A DNA stretch of 33,769 nt from Chloroflexi bacterium OHK40 (GTDB taxonomy: Bacteria; Chloroflexota; Chloroflexia; Chloroflexales; Chloroflexaceae): assembly GCA_004367505.1 (NCBI GenBank), contig SFCB01000003.1, forward strand, positions 1 to 33,769, in the 5' to 3' direction. This document shows positions 14,707 to 23,391 of the stretch, piece after piece. The notes under the pieces were generated by a model. The model made no database searches, was not told the DNA's origin, and saw nothing but the letters and a program-made list of their open reading frames with translations. The translations under genes were made by a program, and so were the position numbers. Within the stretch, counting starts at the first letter, position 1, and every line of letters begins with the position of its first letter.

Positions 14707-16992
14707 ATGCGAGCAGCCATGTCATCTGTCGCCAACAAGGAGTTCGGCCACCTGGTGCGCGGCGCAGTCAACGCCATCGCCGATTTCGAGGGCCAGAACG
14801 TCTCGATCATCGAGGCCGAGTTAAGCGAGCGCATCTGCATGGCCCCGACGGCGATTCACCGCTTTAAGGCCGGGTACGTGCCCCGCGACCCCCGAATCAT
14901 CGAGGTCCTGGCCGAGGCGGGCGTCCGGCGCGCCTACCTGAACCGCGCCTGGCTGCAGCGCTTTTTGCGCGCCGCGCATTACCACGATGCCGCCGCGCTG
15001 ATCGAGCGTCTCATCCCGCCGGAATCGGCGCCGTCGGCATTGCCCGAGCGCAGCTACCACAACCTGCCACCCCTGACCACCAGCCACTTCGTGCTACGGG
15101 CCGAACCCTCCACCGCCGTGTTCGAAGGACTGCGCCAGCGCTGCGCCGTGGTGGTGATCGTCAGCCTGGGGGGCATGGGGAAGACCAGCCTGGCCCGTGA
15201 AGTGGCCGCCCACTGCCTGCGCCCGCCCGAGAGCGGCGAGCACGAGCCGTGCTTCGATGCGGCGGTGTGGATCAGCGACAAAGACACCCCCGGCTCCACC
15301 TCGCTCACCCGGCTGCTCGACGAGATCGCCTACACCCTCGACTATCCTGGCCTGACCCGCCTGGAGCAGACGCACAAGCGCCGCGAGATCGAGCACCTGC
15401 TCAAGCGGCGGCGCATCTTGCTGATCGTCGACAACTTCGAGACCATCACCGATGCCGCGCTACTGCCCTGGCTTTTGCGTCTGCCCGAGCCGAGTAAGGC
15501 TCTGGTCACGACGCGCGAATACCGCAAGGAATTTCAACAGGGCGCCTGGCTGGTCGAGCTTGGTGGCATGGCCGAGACCGAGGCCCGCCAGCTGATCGCG
15601 GAGCGTTCGCGCCAGCTGAAGCTCCAGCTTCCTCCCGACGAGGCCACCATCCAGCAGCTGATCGGCGTGACCGGCGGCAACCCCAAAGCCATAGAAGTGG
15701 TCCTCGGCCTGGCGAAAAGCACGGGGCACGCACTGGCGCAGGCTATCGAGCAACTGCGCAGCGGGCCGGACCACCTGTTCGCCGATCTGTTCACCCTGAG
15801 CTGGTCGCTGCTTGGTCAGGACGCCCAGCAGATCCTGCTCGCCACCACGTTGTTCCCCACCAGTGTCGACAGCTCCGCCCTCGCCGAGGTGGCTGGTCTG
15901 AGCGAGCCGGTCTTCTTCGCCGCCGTGCGGCAGCTCACGGAGTTGGCCCTGCTCGATACCGAGCAACTCGATGACCCGCAGCAGCCGGCGCGCGCGCCCA
16001 TCCGCCGTGCGATCCACCCATTGACACGCGCCTTCCTCGAACGGCAGCAGGCCGTCCAGGCAGCCTTCCTCGGGCATGCGCGCGAGCGCTGGCTCGCCTG
16101 GGCCGTGCGCACTGCGGCCCGTGTCGGCTATGCCGTCGAGGATCTCGCCCGGCTCGAACCGCTGGATCGCGAGGAGCCCACGCTCTTCGCGGCGCTCACG
16201 TGGGCATTCGCGCACAACCGGGATGCCGAGGTGATCCAGATCGCCAGGGGGATTGAGTTCTACTACTACGTGCGCGCTCAGTGGAGCAAGAAGCTATACC
16301 TGCACCAGCTCTACATCGAGGCCGCGCGCCGGCTGGGCGATATCGGCGAGGAGATTGTGGCGCTCACCTTGCACATCCAGTTGCTCAGCCGGCAGGGTAA
16401 CGCGGCGGCAGCCGCAGCCTACGTGTCGCGCCTGCGCGAATGCGTGCGCAGCCATCCACCGCGCGGCGAACGCTTCTTTCACGTGGAGCACGCCTCGGGG
16501 CTCTACCAGCTCGCCGAGGGGCACGCGGCAGCGGCAGAGGGCTGCTGGCGCCGCGTGCTCGATCCAGCACAGGCGCATGGCCTCCCCGCGCACATGGTGA
16601 TTGGCGCCCAACACTGGCTGGCCGTGTGCCTCGCGCAGCAGGGCAAGCATGCCGAGGCGCGCAGCCTGTACGAGTCCGCGCTCACACAGGCGCGACAGCA
16701 CGGCTACCAGCGCATGGTTGCGCGCAACCAGTTGCAGCTAGCCCTGCTCGACCTGAGTGATGGGGAAGTGGCTCGTGCGATGGGGCGCCTGGAGGAGAGC
16801 CGCGCTCACACCAGAGAGCGTGACTGGGAGCAGCGCGCGCGCATCCAGCAGGCGCTGGCGCACGTCCACCTGCGCACCGGCAACCGCGCCGTGGCGCGCG
16901 CGGCGCTACTTGAGGCCATCGATCTCTTCGACCGGATGGGGCTGGCCGTCGAGAGCCAGGCCGCGCGCACCGCGATGATCGAGGCGTCGTAG
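14707..16992 (+). CDS. STAND (NB-ARC) ATPase with N-terminal HTH-like domain and TPRs
   Basis: A 761-residue STAND-class signalling ATPase. Residues about 10-90 look like a helix-turn-helix adaptor (SERICMAPTAIHRFKAGYVP). The NB-ARC module runs about 140-400: Walker A LGGMGKTSLA with Lys159, Walker B LLIVDNFETI with Asp242, ALVTTREYRK as the sensor, and VTGGNPKAIEVVLGL as the GLPL-type motif. A winged-helix-like part follows to about 510, then TPRs to the end (AEARSLYESALTQARQ, ARMGRLEESRAHTRERDW type repeats). Such proteins are inactive when ADP-bound and oligomerise on ligand sensing. No effector domain is attached, so it may act with the CHAT and TIR genes just upstream. ATG 14707 is the likely start (ATG 14719 is also possible). 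Confidence 0.85.
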   Translation: MRAAMSSVANKEFGHLVRGAVNAIADFEGQNVSIIEAELSERICMAPTAIHRFKAGYVPRDPRIIEVLAEAGVRRAYLNRAWLQRFLRAAHYHDAAALIERLIPPESAPSALPERSYHNLPPLTTSHFVLRAEPSTAVFEGLRQRCAVVVIVSLGGMGKTSLAREVAAHCLRPPESGEHEPCFDAAVWISDKDTPGSTSLTRLLDEIAYTLDYPGLTRLEQTHKRREIEHLLKRRRILLIVDNFETITDAALLPWLLRLPEPSKALVTTREYRKEFQQGAWLVELGGMAETEARQLIAERSRQLKLQLPPDEATIQQLIGVTGGNPKAIEVVLGLAKSTGHALAQAIEQLRSGPDHLFADLFTLSWSLLGQDAQQILLATTLFPTSVDSSALAEVAGLSEPVFFAAVRQLTELALLDTEQLDDPQQPARAPIRRAIHPLTRAFLERQQAVQAAFLGHARERWLAWAVRTAARVGYAVEDLARLEPLDREEPTLFAALTWAFAHNRDAEVIQIARGIEFYYYVRAQWSKKLYLHQLYIEAARRLGDIGEEIVALTLHIQLLSRQGNAAAAAAYVSRLRECVRSHPPRGERFFHVEHASGLYQLAEGHAAAAEGCWRRVLDPAQAHGLPAHMVIGAQHWLAVCLAQQGKHAEARSLYESALTQARQHGYQRMVARNQLQLALLDLSDGEVARAMGRLEESRAHTRERDWEQRARIQQALAHVHLRTGNRAVARAALLEAIDLFDRMGLAVESQAARTAMIEAS

Positions 16993-17112
16993 TCCGGTCG
17001 GGATGTTGCCCGAGCCTCGCGGGGGCGGATCGCCGGCGTGCAGCAGCCAGAAGGCCAGCATTGTACCCGAGCAGACCTGAACCGTCGCCAGCGACACGGC
17101 GTGCCCGCGCGC

Positions 17113-18012
17113 CTATCCAGCCACATCCGCGCGGCGCCCCTCGCGCAGCAGCGCATCGCCGGCCAAGCGGCCCTGCGGTGACACGGCTGCATCGGGCGCC
17201 GGCGCCCACTTCCCCGCCGGGGGCGCTGGCTCGGCCAGACCGTAGGCGATGCAGAGTGGCACCCCGGAGCGTGGGTCGGGCACAACCGCGCCATCCACCC
17301 CGAACACCTCGCGCAGCAGGGCGGGGGTGACGACCTCGCCCGGCGCGCCTGCTGCCACTACCCCGCCCGCCTTCAGCGCGATCAGGTGGCTGGCGTGGCG
17401 CGTGGCGTGGTTCAGGTCGTGGACCACCATCACGATCGTGCGCGCCTCCTCGCGGTTCAGCCGCTCGAGCAGCTGCAACACCTCGATCTGGTGCGACAGG
17501 TCGAGAAAGGTGGTCGGCTCATCGAGCAGGATCACCGCCGTCTCCTGCGCAAGCGTCATGGCGATCCAGGCCCTCTGGCGCTGCCCGCCCGAGAGCGCGT
17601 CCACCGGGCGCTCGGCCAGTTCGGCCATGCCGGTCAGCTCTAGCGCCTTCACTACGGCCGTCTCGTCATCGGCGGCCCACTGCTGGAACCAGCGCTGGTG
17701 CGGGTAGCGCCCCTGGGCGACGAGCTCGCGCACCGTGAGCCCTTCGGGCGCCACCGGGCTCTGAGGCAGAATGCCGAGTTGCTTCGCCAGTTCGCGGGTG
17801 GGCAACTGATGAATGGCCTTGCCGTCCAGGTAGGCCGCCCCGCCCCGGGGCGCCAGCAGGCGGGCCAGGCCGCGGAGCAGGGTGCTCTTGCCGCAGCCGT
17901 TCGGTCCCACCAGGGCCGTGATCTGCCCACTCGGAATCGTCACGTCCATCCCGCGAATGATCACCGCCTGGTCGTAGGCCAGGGTGAGGTTCTGTGTAGC
18001 GAGTGTGCTCAT
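17113..18012 (-). CDS. ABC transporter ATPase, FecE/FhuC type (iron siderophore import)
   Basis: A 299-residue ATP-binding subunit: Walker [10 protein letters not shown], signature [10 protein letters not shown], Walker B VILLDEP, then the switch histidine in VVHDLNHA. Sequence order and the [20 protein letters not shown] segment are typical of iron(III)-siderophore importer ATPases. The C-terminal 45 residues (after IAYGLAEP) are a proline/alanine-rich tail beyond the usual family end. It lies 30 bases after the second permease gene and ends the right iron operon, converging with the STAND gene. The 120-base gap 16993-17112 shows no obvious terminator. Confidence 0.93.
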   Translation of the reverse strand: MSTLATQNLTLAYDQAVIIRGMDVTIPSGQITALVGPNGCGKSTLLRGLARLLAPRGGAAYLDGKAIHQLPTRELAKQLGILPQSPVAPEGLTVRELVAQGRYPHQRWFQQWAADDETAVVKALELTGMAELAERPVDALSGGQRQRAWIAMTLAQETAVILLDEPTTFLDLSHQIEVLQLLERLNREEARTIVMVVHDLNHATRHASHLIALKAGGVVAAGAPGEVVTPALLREVFGVDGAVVPDPRSGVPLCIAYGLAEPAPPAGKWAPAPDAAVSPQGRLAGDALLREGRRADVAG

Positions 18013-18042
18013 CTTGTTCCTGACCGGGTGCTATCGTGGCGC

Positions 18043-19110
18043 TCAGCCATGGCGTTGCCGCCACAGCAGACCAATGAAAAACGGTGCTCCAACGGCGGCT
18101 GTGACCAGTCCGGCGGGCAACTCGATCGGCGCGAAGAGTGTGCGCCCGACCAGGTCGGCGGCAACCACGATCAGCGCGCCGATCACGCCAGCGGTCGGTA
18201 GCAGGCCGCTGTGATCGGGTCCCACCAGCCGCCGGCTGATGTGAGGTGCCATCAGCCCGACGAAGCCGATCGTCCCGGCGGCGGCCACTGTGGCCGCCGC
18301 AAGCGCTACGGCAGTTAGCAATAGCAGGCCGCGCCGCCAGGCCACCGGGCTGCCCAGCCCCCGCGCCACCTCCTCGCCCAGGTTCAGGGCGTTCAGGTCG
18401 CGGGCGAGTACGAACGCCAGTGGCACGAAGACTACGATCCAGGGTAGCAACGGCCAGAACTCCTCCCACGAACGGCCGTAGACGCTGCCGGTGAGCCAGA
18501 TCAGCGCCCGCTGCACGTCGTAGATGTCGCCGAAGGTGATCATCAGCGTGGTGGCCGCGCCGCAGATCGCGCCCAGGCCGATGCCGACCAGGATCAGGCG
18601 GATGGGCGAGTCCCCCCCGCGCCATGCCAGCAGGTAGATCAGGCTGGCCACGATCGTCGCGCCGCCGAAGGCCGCCACCGGGATCACCCCGGCCGGTACC
18701 TCGCGTACCACGACAATCAAGGTGACGGCCACCAGCCCGGCTCCCGCGCTGATGCCCAGAATCCCCGGGTCGGCCAGGGGGTTGCGGGTGAGCCCCTGCA
18801 TGATGGCGCCAGCGACGCCCAGGGCCAGACCCACCAGCGCCGCGACGAGCATGCGTGGCAGGCGCAGGGTGTTGACGATGAAGGCGTAATCTTCGTTGCC
18901 TGTCGGTAGCCCCAGCACCGTGCGCACGACATCGATCGGCGGGATGGGGTATTCACCCACGCCGATGTTGACGACCATCGCCGCGAGCATGGCCAGCAGT
19001 GCTAGTGCCAGCACCGGTGGCACGCGCCGGTCGATGCGGAACGAAAGCCCACGGGTGCGTACCGTTAGCCACGGGGCGCGCGCTGGGCGAGGCGGGGCCT
19101 CGATACTCAT
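18043..19110 (-). CDS. FecCD-family permease 2 (iron siderophore import)
   Basis: A 355-residue integral membrane subunit of a type II (BtuC-like) ABC importer. About nine or ten TM helices are visible after residue 35. Family motifs include [44 protein letters not shown], and [22 protein letters not shown] near the end. The start is taken as ATG 19110 because it overlaps the stop of the upstream FhuF-like gene (ATGA); the frame extends further upstream but only antisense-like residues would be added. It would pair with the permease at 20014-21060 and the ATPase downstream. Confidence 0.93.
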   Translation of the reverse strand: MSIEAPPRPARAPWLTVRTRGLSFRIDRRVPPVLALALLAMLAAMVVNIGVGEYPIPPIDVVRTVLGLPTGNEDYAFIVNTLRLPRMLVAALVGLALGVAGAIMQGLTRNPLADPGILGISAGAGLVAVTLIVVVREVPAGVIPVAAFGGATIVASLIYLLAWRGGDSPIRLILVGIGLGAICGAATTLMITFGDIYDVQRALIWLTGSVYGRSWEEFWPLLPWIVVFVPLAFVLARDLNALNLGEEVARGLGSPVAWRRGLLLLTAVALAAATVAAAGTIGFVGLMAPHISRRLVGPDHSGLLPTAGVIGALIVVAADLVGRTLFAPIELPAGLVTAAVGAPFFIGLLWRQRHG

Positions 19111-19970
19111 ACCACGGCCTCCTCTACGGCCGGCTCGGTCGGTGTCGCCGCCGTCTCCGCGAGATAGGCGAGCAGTCGCTGGCGACGATCGTCCGGCGTA
19201 CGGTGCGGGCAGGTGCTGCAATACTCCCCGCCGTCGGTTTTGTACCAGTAGCAGCAGGTTGCCCGATCAAGGAAGATGCGGGATTTCTGCGCGTAGCTGA
19301 GCTGGATCAGGCCGATCTGCCGGCTGGTGAGTGGCGATCCTGACACGCGGATGAGCGCCGCGATCTCGGCCTCGATCTGCGCCATCGAGGTCGTTTTGTC
19401 CTGCTCCTGCATCAGCCAGACGAGCGTGCTGGCACAGCTATCGGTGACGTTCAGCCACAGCCCGCGCGGCTTGCAGCCCAGGCGGGCGCAGAGGTGATCG
19501 ATCACCAGGCCAAGGTGGGCCTCGATCGCGTGGCGCATCGCCGTACGCAGGCTGTCGAGGTCGGGCGCCACCGTCGCATCGGAATGATCTGCCGCCGGGT
19601 CATCGGCCAGGCAGGTGAACCGATCGCTGAGCAGCGCCAGGGCGTCGGCCTCCTGCGCGGCGTTGTACCTGGTCAGCGTCTTCGTTGCACCGAGGTCGGG
19701 TACGCGCCGGTCGAGCAGGTAGCAAGCCAGCGCCGTGCTGATGAGCGGCCACTGGTAGCTTTGCAGGATGGCGCTACCCACGACCATCGGCGCTCTGGTG
19801 CGTAGCCGGGCCTGCGTCGCGGTGATCAGCGCATCAAGCCGTACCGCGCCGGGGACAAGATCCGTGTGGGCAATCCAGCCTTCGCCGCTCGACGCGCCCA
19901 GTTCAGGCTTGAGGTATTCGCTGAGCGCGCGTACACGGACCAGCGTCTGTTCAAGAGGATGGTTCATCAC
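19107..19970 (-). CDS. FhuF-like [2Fe-2S] siderophore-iron reductase
   Basis: A 287-residue protein with the C-terminal Cys pattern CC-x10-C-x2-C ([16 protein letters not shown]), the [2Fe-2S]-binding signature of FhuF-type ferric reductases. The N-terminal two thirds are helical and diverged (for example [20 protein letters not shown]). It would reduce iron from an imported siderophore in the cytoplasm, consistent with its place between two permease genes. The gene follows permease 1 by 43 bases and overlaps permease 2 by four. Start ATG 19970, or the adjacent second Met. Confidence 0.85.
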   Translation of the reverse strand: MMNHPLEQTLVRVRALSEYLKPELGASSGEGWIAHTDLVPGAVRLDALITATQARLRTRAPMVVGSAILQSYQWPLISTALACYLLDRRVPDLGATKTLTRYNAAQEADALALLSDRFTCLADDPAADHSDATVAPDLDSLRTAMRHAIEAHLGLVIDHLCARLGCKPRGLWLNVTDSCASTLVWLMQEQDKTTSMAQIEAEIAALIRVSGSPLTSRQIGLIQLSYAQKSRIFLDRATCCYWYKTDGGEYCSTCPHRTPDDRRQRLLAYLAETAATPTEPAVEEAVV

Positions 19971-20013
19971 AGTAATACTCGCCCCTGTTCTCGGCTTTTC
20001 GTGCTCGGTTCGC

Positions 20014-21060
20014 TCATCGTTTCACCCGCCAGCGCACCAGATAGACGAAGAACGGCCCGCCGATCAGTGCCGTCATCACGCCCACCGGCAGCTCCGTGGG
20101 CCGCAGCACCAGCCGCGCGGCCACGTCCGAGAGCACTAGGAAGGTCGCACCAATCAGCGCGGCATACGGCAAAATCCAGCGGTAGTCCTGGCCGACGAGG
20201 AAGCGCACGGCGTGGGGAATGACCAGCCCGACGAAGCCGATCGGCCCGGCGACGGCCACCGCCCCGCCGGCGAGCAGCACGGTGGCGATGGCGGTCAGCC
20301 CCTTGACCCAGCCAGTGCGCTGGCCGAGCCCTTTCGCCACATCGTCGCCGAGCGAGATCGTGGTGATCTGCCGCCCCAGCCCGAGTGCCAGCAGCAGCCC
20401 GGCGATCAGGTAGGGTGCGGCCTGGAGGAGCAGGTTCAGGTCGCGCCCCGCCACCGAGCCAGCCAGCCAGAAGCGCACCTCCTCCAGCGTGCGCTGGTTG
20501 AAGATCAGCATGCCGGTGGTGAGCGAGGAGAGCAGTGCCGTGAGCGCCGCGCCGGCGATGGTGATCTTCAGCGGGGTGGGGCCACCGCGCCCGAGCGAGC
20601 CCAGGGCATAGACGGCCACGGCGGTGAGTGCGGCCCCGGCGAAGGCGAAGAGCGCGTAGAGATAGAGCGAGCCGATCTGGAGAAAGTAGACCGCCGCGAC
20701 GACCCCGAGCGCGGCGCCGGTCTCGATCCCGAGGATGCCGGGATCGGCCAGGGGGTTGCGGGTGAGCCCTTGCATCAAGGCGCCGGCCACGGCCAGCGCC
20801 GCGCCAACCAGGGCGGCCACGGCGGCGCGCGGGATACGCAGCGTCTGGATGATCAGGTGCTCGGTGCTCTCCGGGTTGAAGGCGACGAGTGCCGCCCACA
20901 CATCGGCGGGCGCGATGTCGGCGGCGCCGAAGGCGATGCTGCTCATCAGCGCCAGGCCGAGCAGCCCGGCGCAGAGCGGCAGGCCGAGCAGCAGCACCGC
21001 GCGTGAGCGGGCGAAGCGCAGCGCGCGCGAAGGCGCGGGTTTGGCGCTGAGGGTGGTCAT
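20014..21060 (-). CDS. FecCD-family permease 1 (iron siderophore import)
   Basis: A 348-residue permease of the BtuC/FecCD family with about nine or ten TM helices. The motifs [44 protein letters not shown] and [22 protein letters not shown] match the family and the paralogue at 18043-19110, and the N-terminal 20 residues are basic. Upstream lies a truncated binding protein; downstream the FhuF-like gene. The two permeases probably form a heterodimer as in FecCD systems. Confidence 0.93.
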   Translation of the reverse strand: MTTLSAKPAPSRALRFARSRAVLLLGLPLCAGLLGLALMSSIAFGAADIAPADVWAALVAFNPESTEHLIIQTLRIPRAAVAALVGAALAVAGALMQGLTRNPLADPGILGIETGAALGVVAAVYFLQIGSLYLYALFAFAGAALTAVAVYALGSLGRGGPTPLKITIAGAALTALLSSLTTGMLIFNQRTLEEVRFWLAGSVAGRDLNLLLQAAPYLIAGLLLALGLGRQITTISLGDDVAKGLGQRTGWVKGLTAIATVLLAGGAVAVAGPIGFVGLVIPHAVRFLVGQDYRWILPYAALIGATFLVLSDVAARLVLRPTELPVGVMTALIGGPFFVYLVRWRVKR

Positions 21061-21158
21061 CGAACTCCTCTCGTCTATGCTTGCCTCACACCAGGTCGGT
21101 GCGGATCTCGTCGATAGTTCAGAGGCCGTCCGGCAGGAGGCGCGCGATGGAGATCTAG

Positions 21159-21572
21159 TTAGGTGCGCTCCAGGCTCGGTTGATAGGTAATCCCGATGTC
21201 GGTCACCTCGCTCAGATCCAAGGAGCGCGTACCATCGGCACGCATCCCGGCTTTGCGCGAACTGATGCCCACGAGCGGCCCGCCGAGCGAGAGGATCTGC
21301 GCACCGGCGTTGATGTCGTGGGTGGCGATGATCCAGGCAGGACGCACAGGTATCTGTACCGTCTGGCCGGTAACATCGACCTGCGTGCCTGTGGGCTGCG
21401 TCCGTGATCCACTCGGGTGTTGCTGCGCCGTTGTTGCGCCAGACCGGGTGGCGACGCAGTGCGCCGCTGTTGGCGCTCTAGAGCCAGTGGCTGTACCATT
21501 GGTAAGCGCCCCCACGCCGATCAGGAAACCCCGGCGAGTCAGGTTCTCGCAAAGCTCGTTTGATGCTGCCAT
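21159..21572 (-). pseudogene. Truncated periplasmic binding protein (siderophore type)
   Basis: A 137-residue frame begins four bases after the MFS gene stop. Its N-terminus has a Tat-like motif (LTRRGFLIGVGAL) matching the intact protein at 1-387, but the lipobox Cys is missing. Then [12 protein letters not shown] and [14 protein letters not shown] correspond to the first lobe of a FecB-type protein, and the frame stops exactly where the IAALQPDLI-type element should follow. About 200 residues are missing; 98 unmatched bases precede the permease gene. It is most likely a decayed paralogue whose role is taken by the binding proteins at 1-3404. A short functional product is not excluded. Confidence 0.75.
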
Positions 21573-21576
21573 CGCG

Positions 21577-22812
21577 CTAATCGGCCATCTCTGCGGCCTT
21601 CAGGGTTGGTCCAGATTGCGGCCGCGCGCGCAGCAGCCACAGGTTCGGCATCAGCAGCACAGCACTCACCACAAAGGCCGCCCGCAACGAGCGGTTGCCG
21701 ATAGCACCGAGCGGCGGCCCGCCCGCCAGCTGGCCCAGCGCGTCGCTCTGCCCGCCCAGCGAGAGCACCGTCGCCCGCACGCGCAGGTCGTCGATCTGGG
21801 CGTTCTGCCAGGTGCTCAGCAGCGGGCCGATCAGCCCGCGCGCCACGCTGAAGCCGAGGAAGGCGATAGCCGCCACGGCGATGTGCGGCGCCAGGCCGTA
21901 GGTTAGTAGCCCGAGCACCATCACCGCTGTGAAGGCCAGGACCAGGCGGCGCGTCTGCTCGGCGTCGTTGGGGCGCAGGCGGCGGCGCAGCAGTTCGGCT
22001 GCCGCAATCGAGAGCAACATCTCGACGCCACCGAGCGTCGCGAGAAGCACGATCGGCGCAAGCGGCGTCAGCGCGGCCAGGTCAAAGGTTGTCACCAGGT
22101 GGGCTTGCCAGAGCCGGTCCCAGGCCTCACTAAACAGCCCGAAGAAGAACAGCACACCGAGCAGGCGTAGCAGGTTCGGTCGCCGCCGCACCACCCGTGC
22201 GCCGTCCCGTAGCGTCACGGCCAGCTTACGCCAGGTGCTGCGCTCAGCGGCTGCTGCCCGGTGGAAGTTGGTTTCGGGCATCGCCACGAGGCAGTATGCC
22301 GCGCAGAGCGCGAAGATCACCCCGCCAACCAGCACCGGTAGCCCGAGATAGATGCTGCCGAGCACTGCGCTGCCAGCAAGCCCACACAAGGCCGCCACCC
22401 GCGCCACCTGCTCGCCGCGCAGCAGCGCGTCGCCCAGTCGCTCCATGCCTAACTCATCGGCGAGCCATGCATCGTACGCTCCACTCAGGCAGGTTACACC
22501 TACGCCCCAGATCGCCGCGCCGAGCACGGCCATCGGGAAGGTTGGCATAAATGCCTGGAGCAGATAGGCCGCCGCCGTCAGGCCAAAGCCAAGGATGATC
22601 GAGAGCCGGCGGCTGACAAGATCCGCGATCACCCCGGTGGGCACCTCACAGAGCAGGATGGTGATCTCCAGCACCGAGCCGACCAGCACCAGCTGCAAGG
22701 GCGACATCCCCACCACAGTGAGTTGAAAGACGGTAAACCCGGTCCAGATCAGCACGTTGGCGCCGTCGGCGAGGAAACAGAGGATGAGGTGGCTGCGGTA
22801 GGCCGGGCTCAC
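21577..22812 (-). CDS. MFS transporter, first gene of the right iron operon
   Basis: A 411-residue major facilitator protein with about twelve TM helices. ITILLCEVPTGVIADLVSRR is the cytoplasmic loop motif between helices 2 and 3. GTG 22812 is taken as the start because it directly precedes the first helix (YRSHLILCFLADGANV). An ATG at 22914 would add 34 Pro/Gly-rich residues without a ribosome site. Given the operon, siderophore export or uptake of a related compound is plausible, but substrate motifs are not diagnostic. The stop lies four bases before the truncated binding protein. Confidence 0.85.
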   Translation of the reverse strand: MSPAYRSHLILCFLADGANVLIWTGFTVFQLTVVGMSPLQLVLVGSVLEITILLCEVPTGVIADLVSRRLSIILGFGLTAAAYLLQAFMPTFPMAVLGAAIWGVGVTCLSGAYDAWLADELGMERLGDALLRGEQVARVAALCGLAGSAVLGSIYLGLPVLVGGVIFALCAAYCLVAMPETNFHRAAAAERSTWRKLAVTLRDGARVVRRRPNLLRLLGVLFFFGLFSEAWDRLWQAHLVTTFDLAALTPLAPIVLLATLGGVEMLLSIAAAELLRRRLRPNDAEQTRRLVLAFTAVMVLGLLTYGLAPHIAVAAIAFLGFSVARGLIGPLLSTWQNAQIDDLRVRATVLSLGGQSDALGQLAGGPPLGAIGNRSLRAAFVVSAVLLMPNLWLLRARPQSGPTLKAAEMAD

Positions 22813-23000
22813 GCGGGTTCTTTCTACCGTCGGGCCTGGTGCTTCAGAGCTCGCACCAGACGGACCGGTGCCTTGAGGGTGTGGGCTGCCCCGGGGATGG
22901 GGCCCACGGGCCATGCATGTGAGTACACCCGTACACGCACCAGGCGTCCACCCGGTGGCAAAGCCAACCAGCGGGGTTGGAGTGACAGCTCGGCGTCTCG
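22813..23000 (-). other. Leader of the right iron operon
   Basis: About 190-210 bases lie between the operator and GTG 22812. The stretch is GC-rich with short complementary runs (for example GGGCCC around 22900-22910) but I see no recognisable riboswitch or attenuator. An ATG at 22914 gives an upstream in-frame extension of the MFS gene that I do not favour. Confidence 0.4.
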
Positions 23001-23018
23001 AGTTAGGATGTGCTAACT
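23001..23018. promoter_or_regulatory. Putative operator AGTTAG-N6-CTAACT at the right iron operon
   Basis: A perfect 6+6+6 palindrome located about 10 bases downstream of the -10 element, covering the expected start of transcription. Its core GTTAG-N6-CTAAC is identical in layout to 3729-3744. Two iron-uptake operons with the same palindrome imply a common repressor, probably metal-responsive. Confidence 0.65.
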
Positions 23019-23027
23019 TCGGGCTTT

Positions 23028-23056
23028 ACTGTACGTGAATTTGCGAAGTTTGTCAA
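23028..23056 (-). promoter_or_regulatory. Promoter of the right iron operon
   Basis: On the minus strand TTGACA (23056-23051) is separated by 17 bases from TACAGT (23033-23028), a good sigma-70-type promoter. The predicted start near 23021 sits at the edge of the palindrome. Confidence 0.7.
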
Positions 23057-23226
23057 GAAAGAGGTTGGGAAACTGGTGGGGGCTCAGCAGGCCAGCGCCG
23101 CAGCTGCAAGACCTGGCTGGTGCAAGTCCGCGACGAACAGGCGCGGGCTGTCCAGAGAATGCTGGGCGGGCGTCACTGCGACGTAAACGCGGCCGTGGCG
23201 CACACCGCGTCAGCCGGGCACGCACA

Positions 23227-23258
23227 GACGCGGAGCCCCCTGCTGGAGACTCCGCGTC
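23227..23258. terminator. Perfect 9-bp inverted repeat after tRNA-Arg
   Basis: GACGCGGAG (23227-23235) pairs with CTCCGCGTC (23250-23258) around a 14-base loop, starting eight bases beyond the CCA end of the tRNA. It would form a stable hairpin and is a plausible terminator, although no T-run follows on the minus strand. Confidence 0.5.
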
Positions 23259-23265
23259 CTGCTGC

Positions 23266-23342
23266 TGGCGGGGCTGGCGCGATTCGAACGCGCGACCATC
23301 GACTTAGAAGGTCGGTGCTCTATCCAGCTGAGCTACAGCCCC
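23266..23342 (-). tRNA. tRNA-Arg (anticodon TCT), CCA encoded
   Basis: A complete 77-base cloverleaf: acceptor GGGGCTG/CAGCCCC, D arm GCTC-AGCTGGATA-GAGC, anticodon loop CTTCTAA with TCT (23308-23306), T arm GCGCG-TTCGAAT-CGCGC, discriminator G and an encoded CCA. The anticodon reads AGA/AGG. The outermost anticodon-stem pair is a C27-A43 mismatch; the other four pairs are intact. Confidence 0.96.
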
Positions 23343-23352
23343 GCGCATCGCT

Positions 23353-23382
23353 ACTATACCGTAGATCGCTCCTCGTTGGCAA
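23353..23382 (-). promoter_or_regulatory. tRNA-Arg promoter
   Basis: On the minus strand TTGCCA (23382-23377) and TATAGT (23358-23353) are 18 bases apart, and the -10 ends 10 bases before the tRNA 5' end. This fits a strong stable-RNA promoter with a very short leader. Confidence 0.6.
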
Positions 23383-23391
23383 TGGCCGGTG

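Noticed and set aside
16906-17097. Small minus ORF in the gap between the STAND and FecE genes
   Set aside because: Overlaps the STAND gene end, lacks a ribosome site and has no known homology that I recognise.
19110-19221. Longer N-terminus of permease 2
   Set aside because: The extra residues are reverse-frame readings of the FhuF-like gene; the ATGA overlap gives a better start.
23035-23307. Plus-strand ORF ending GWRDSNARPST
   Set aside because: This peptide is the well-known false translation of a tRNA gene antisense strand.
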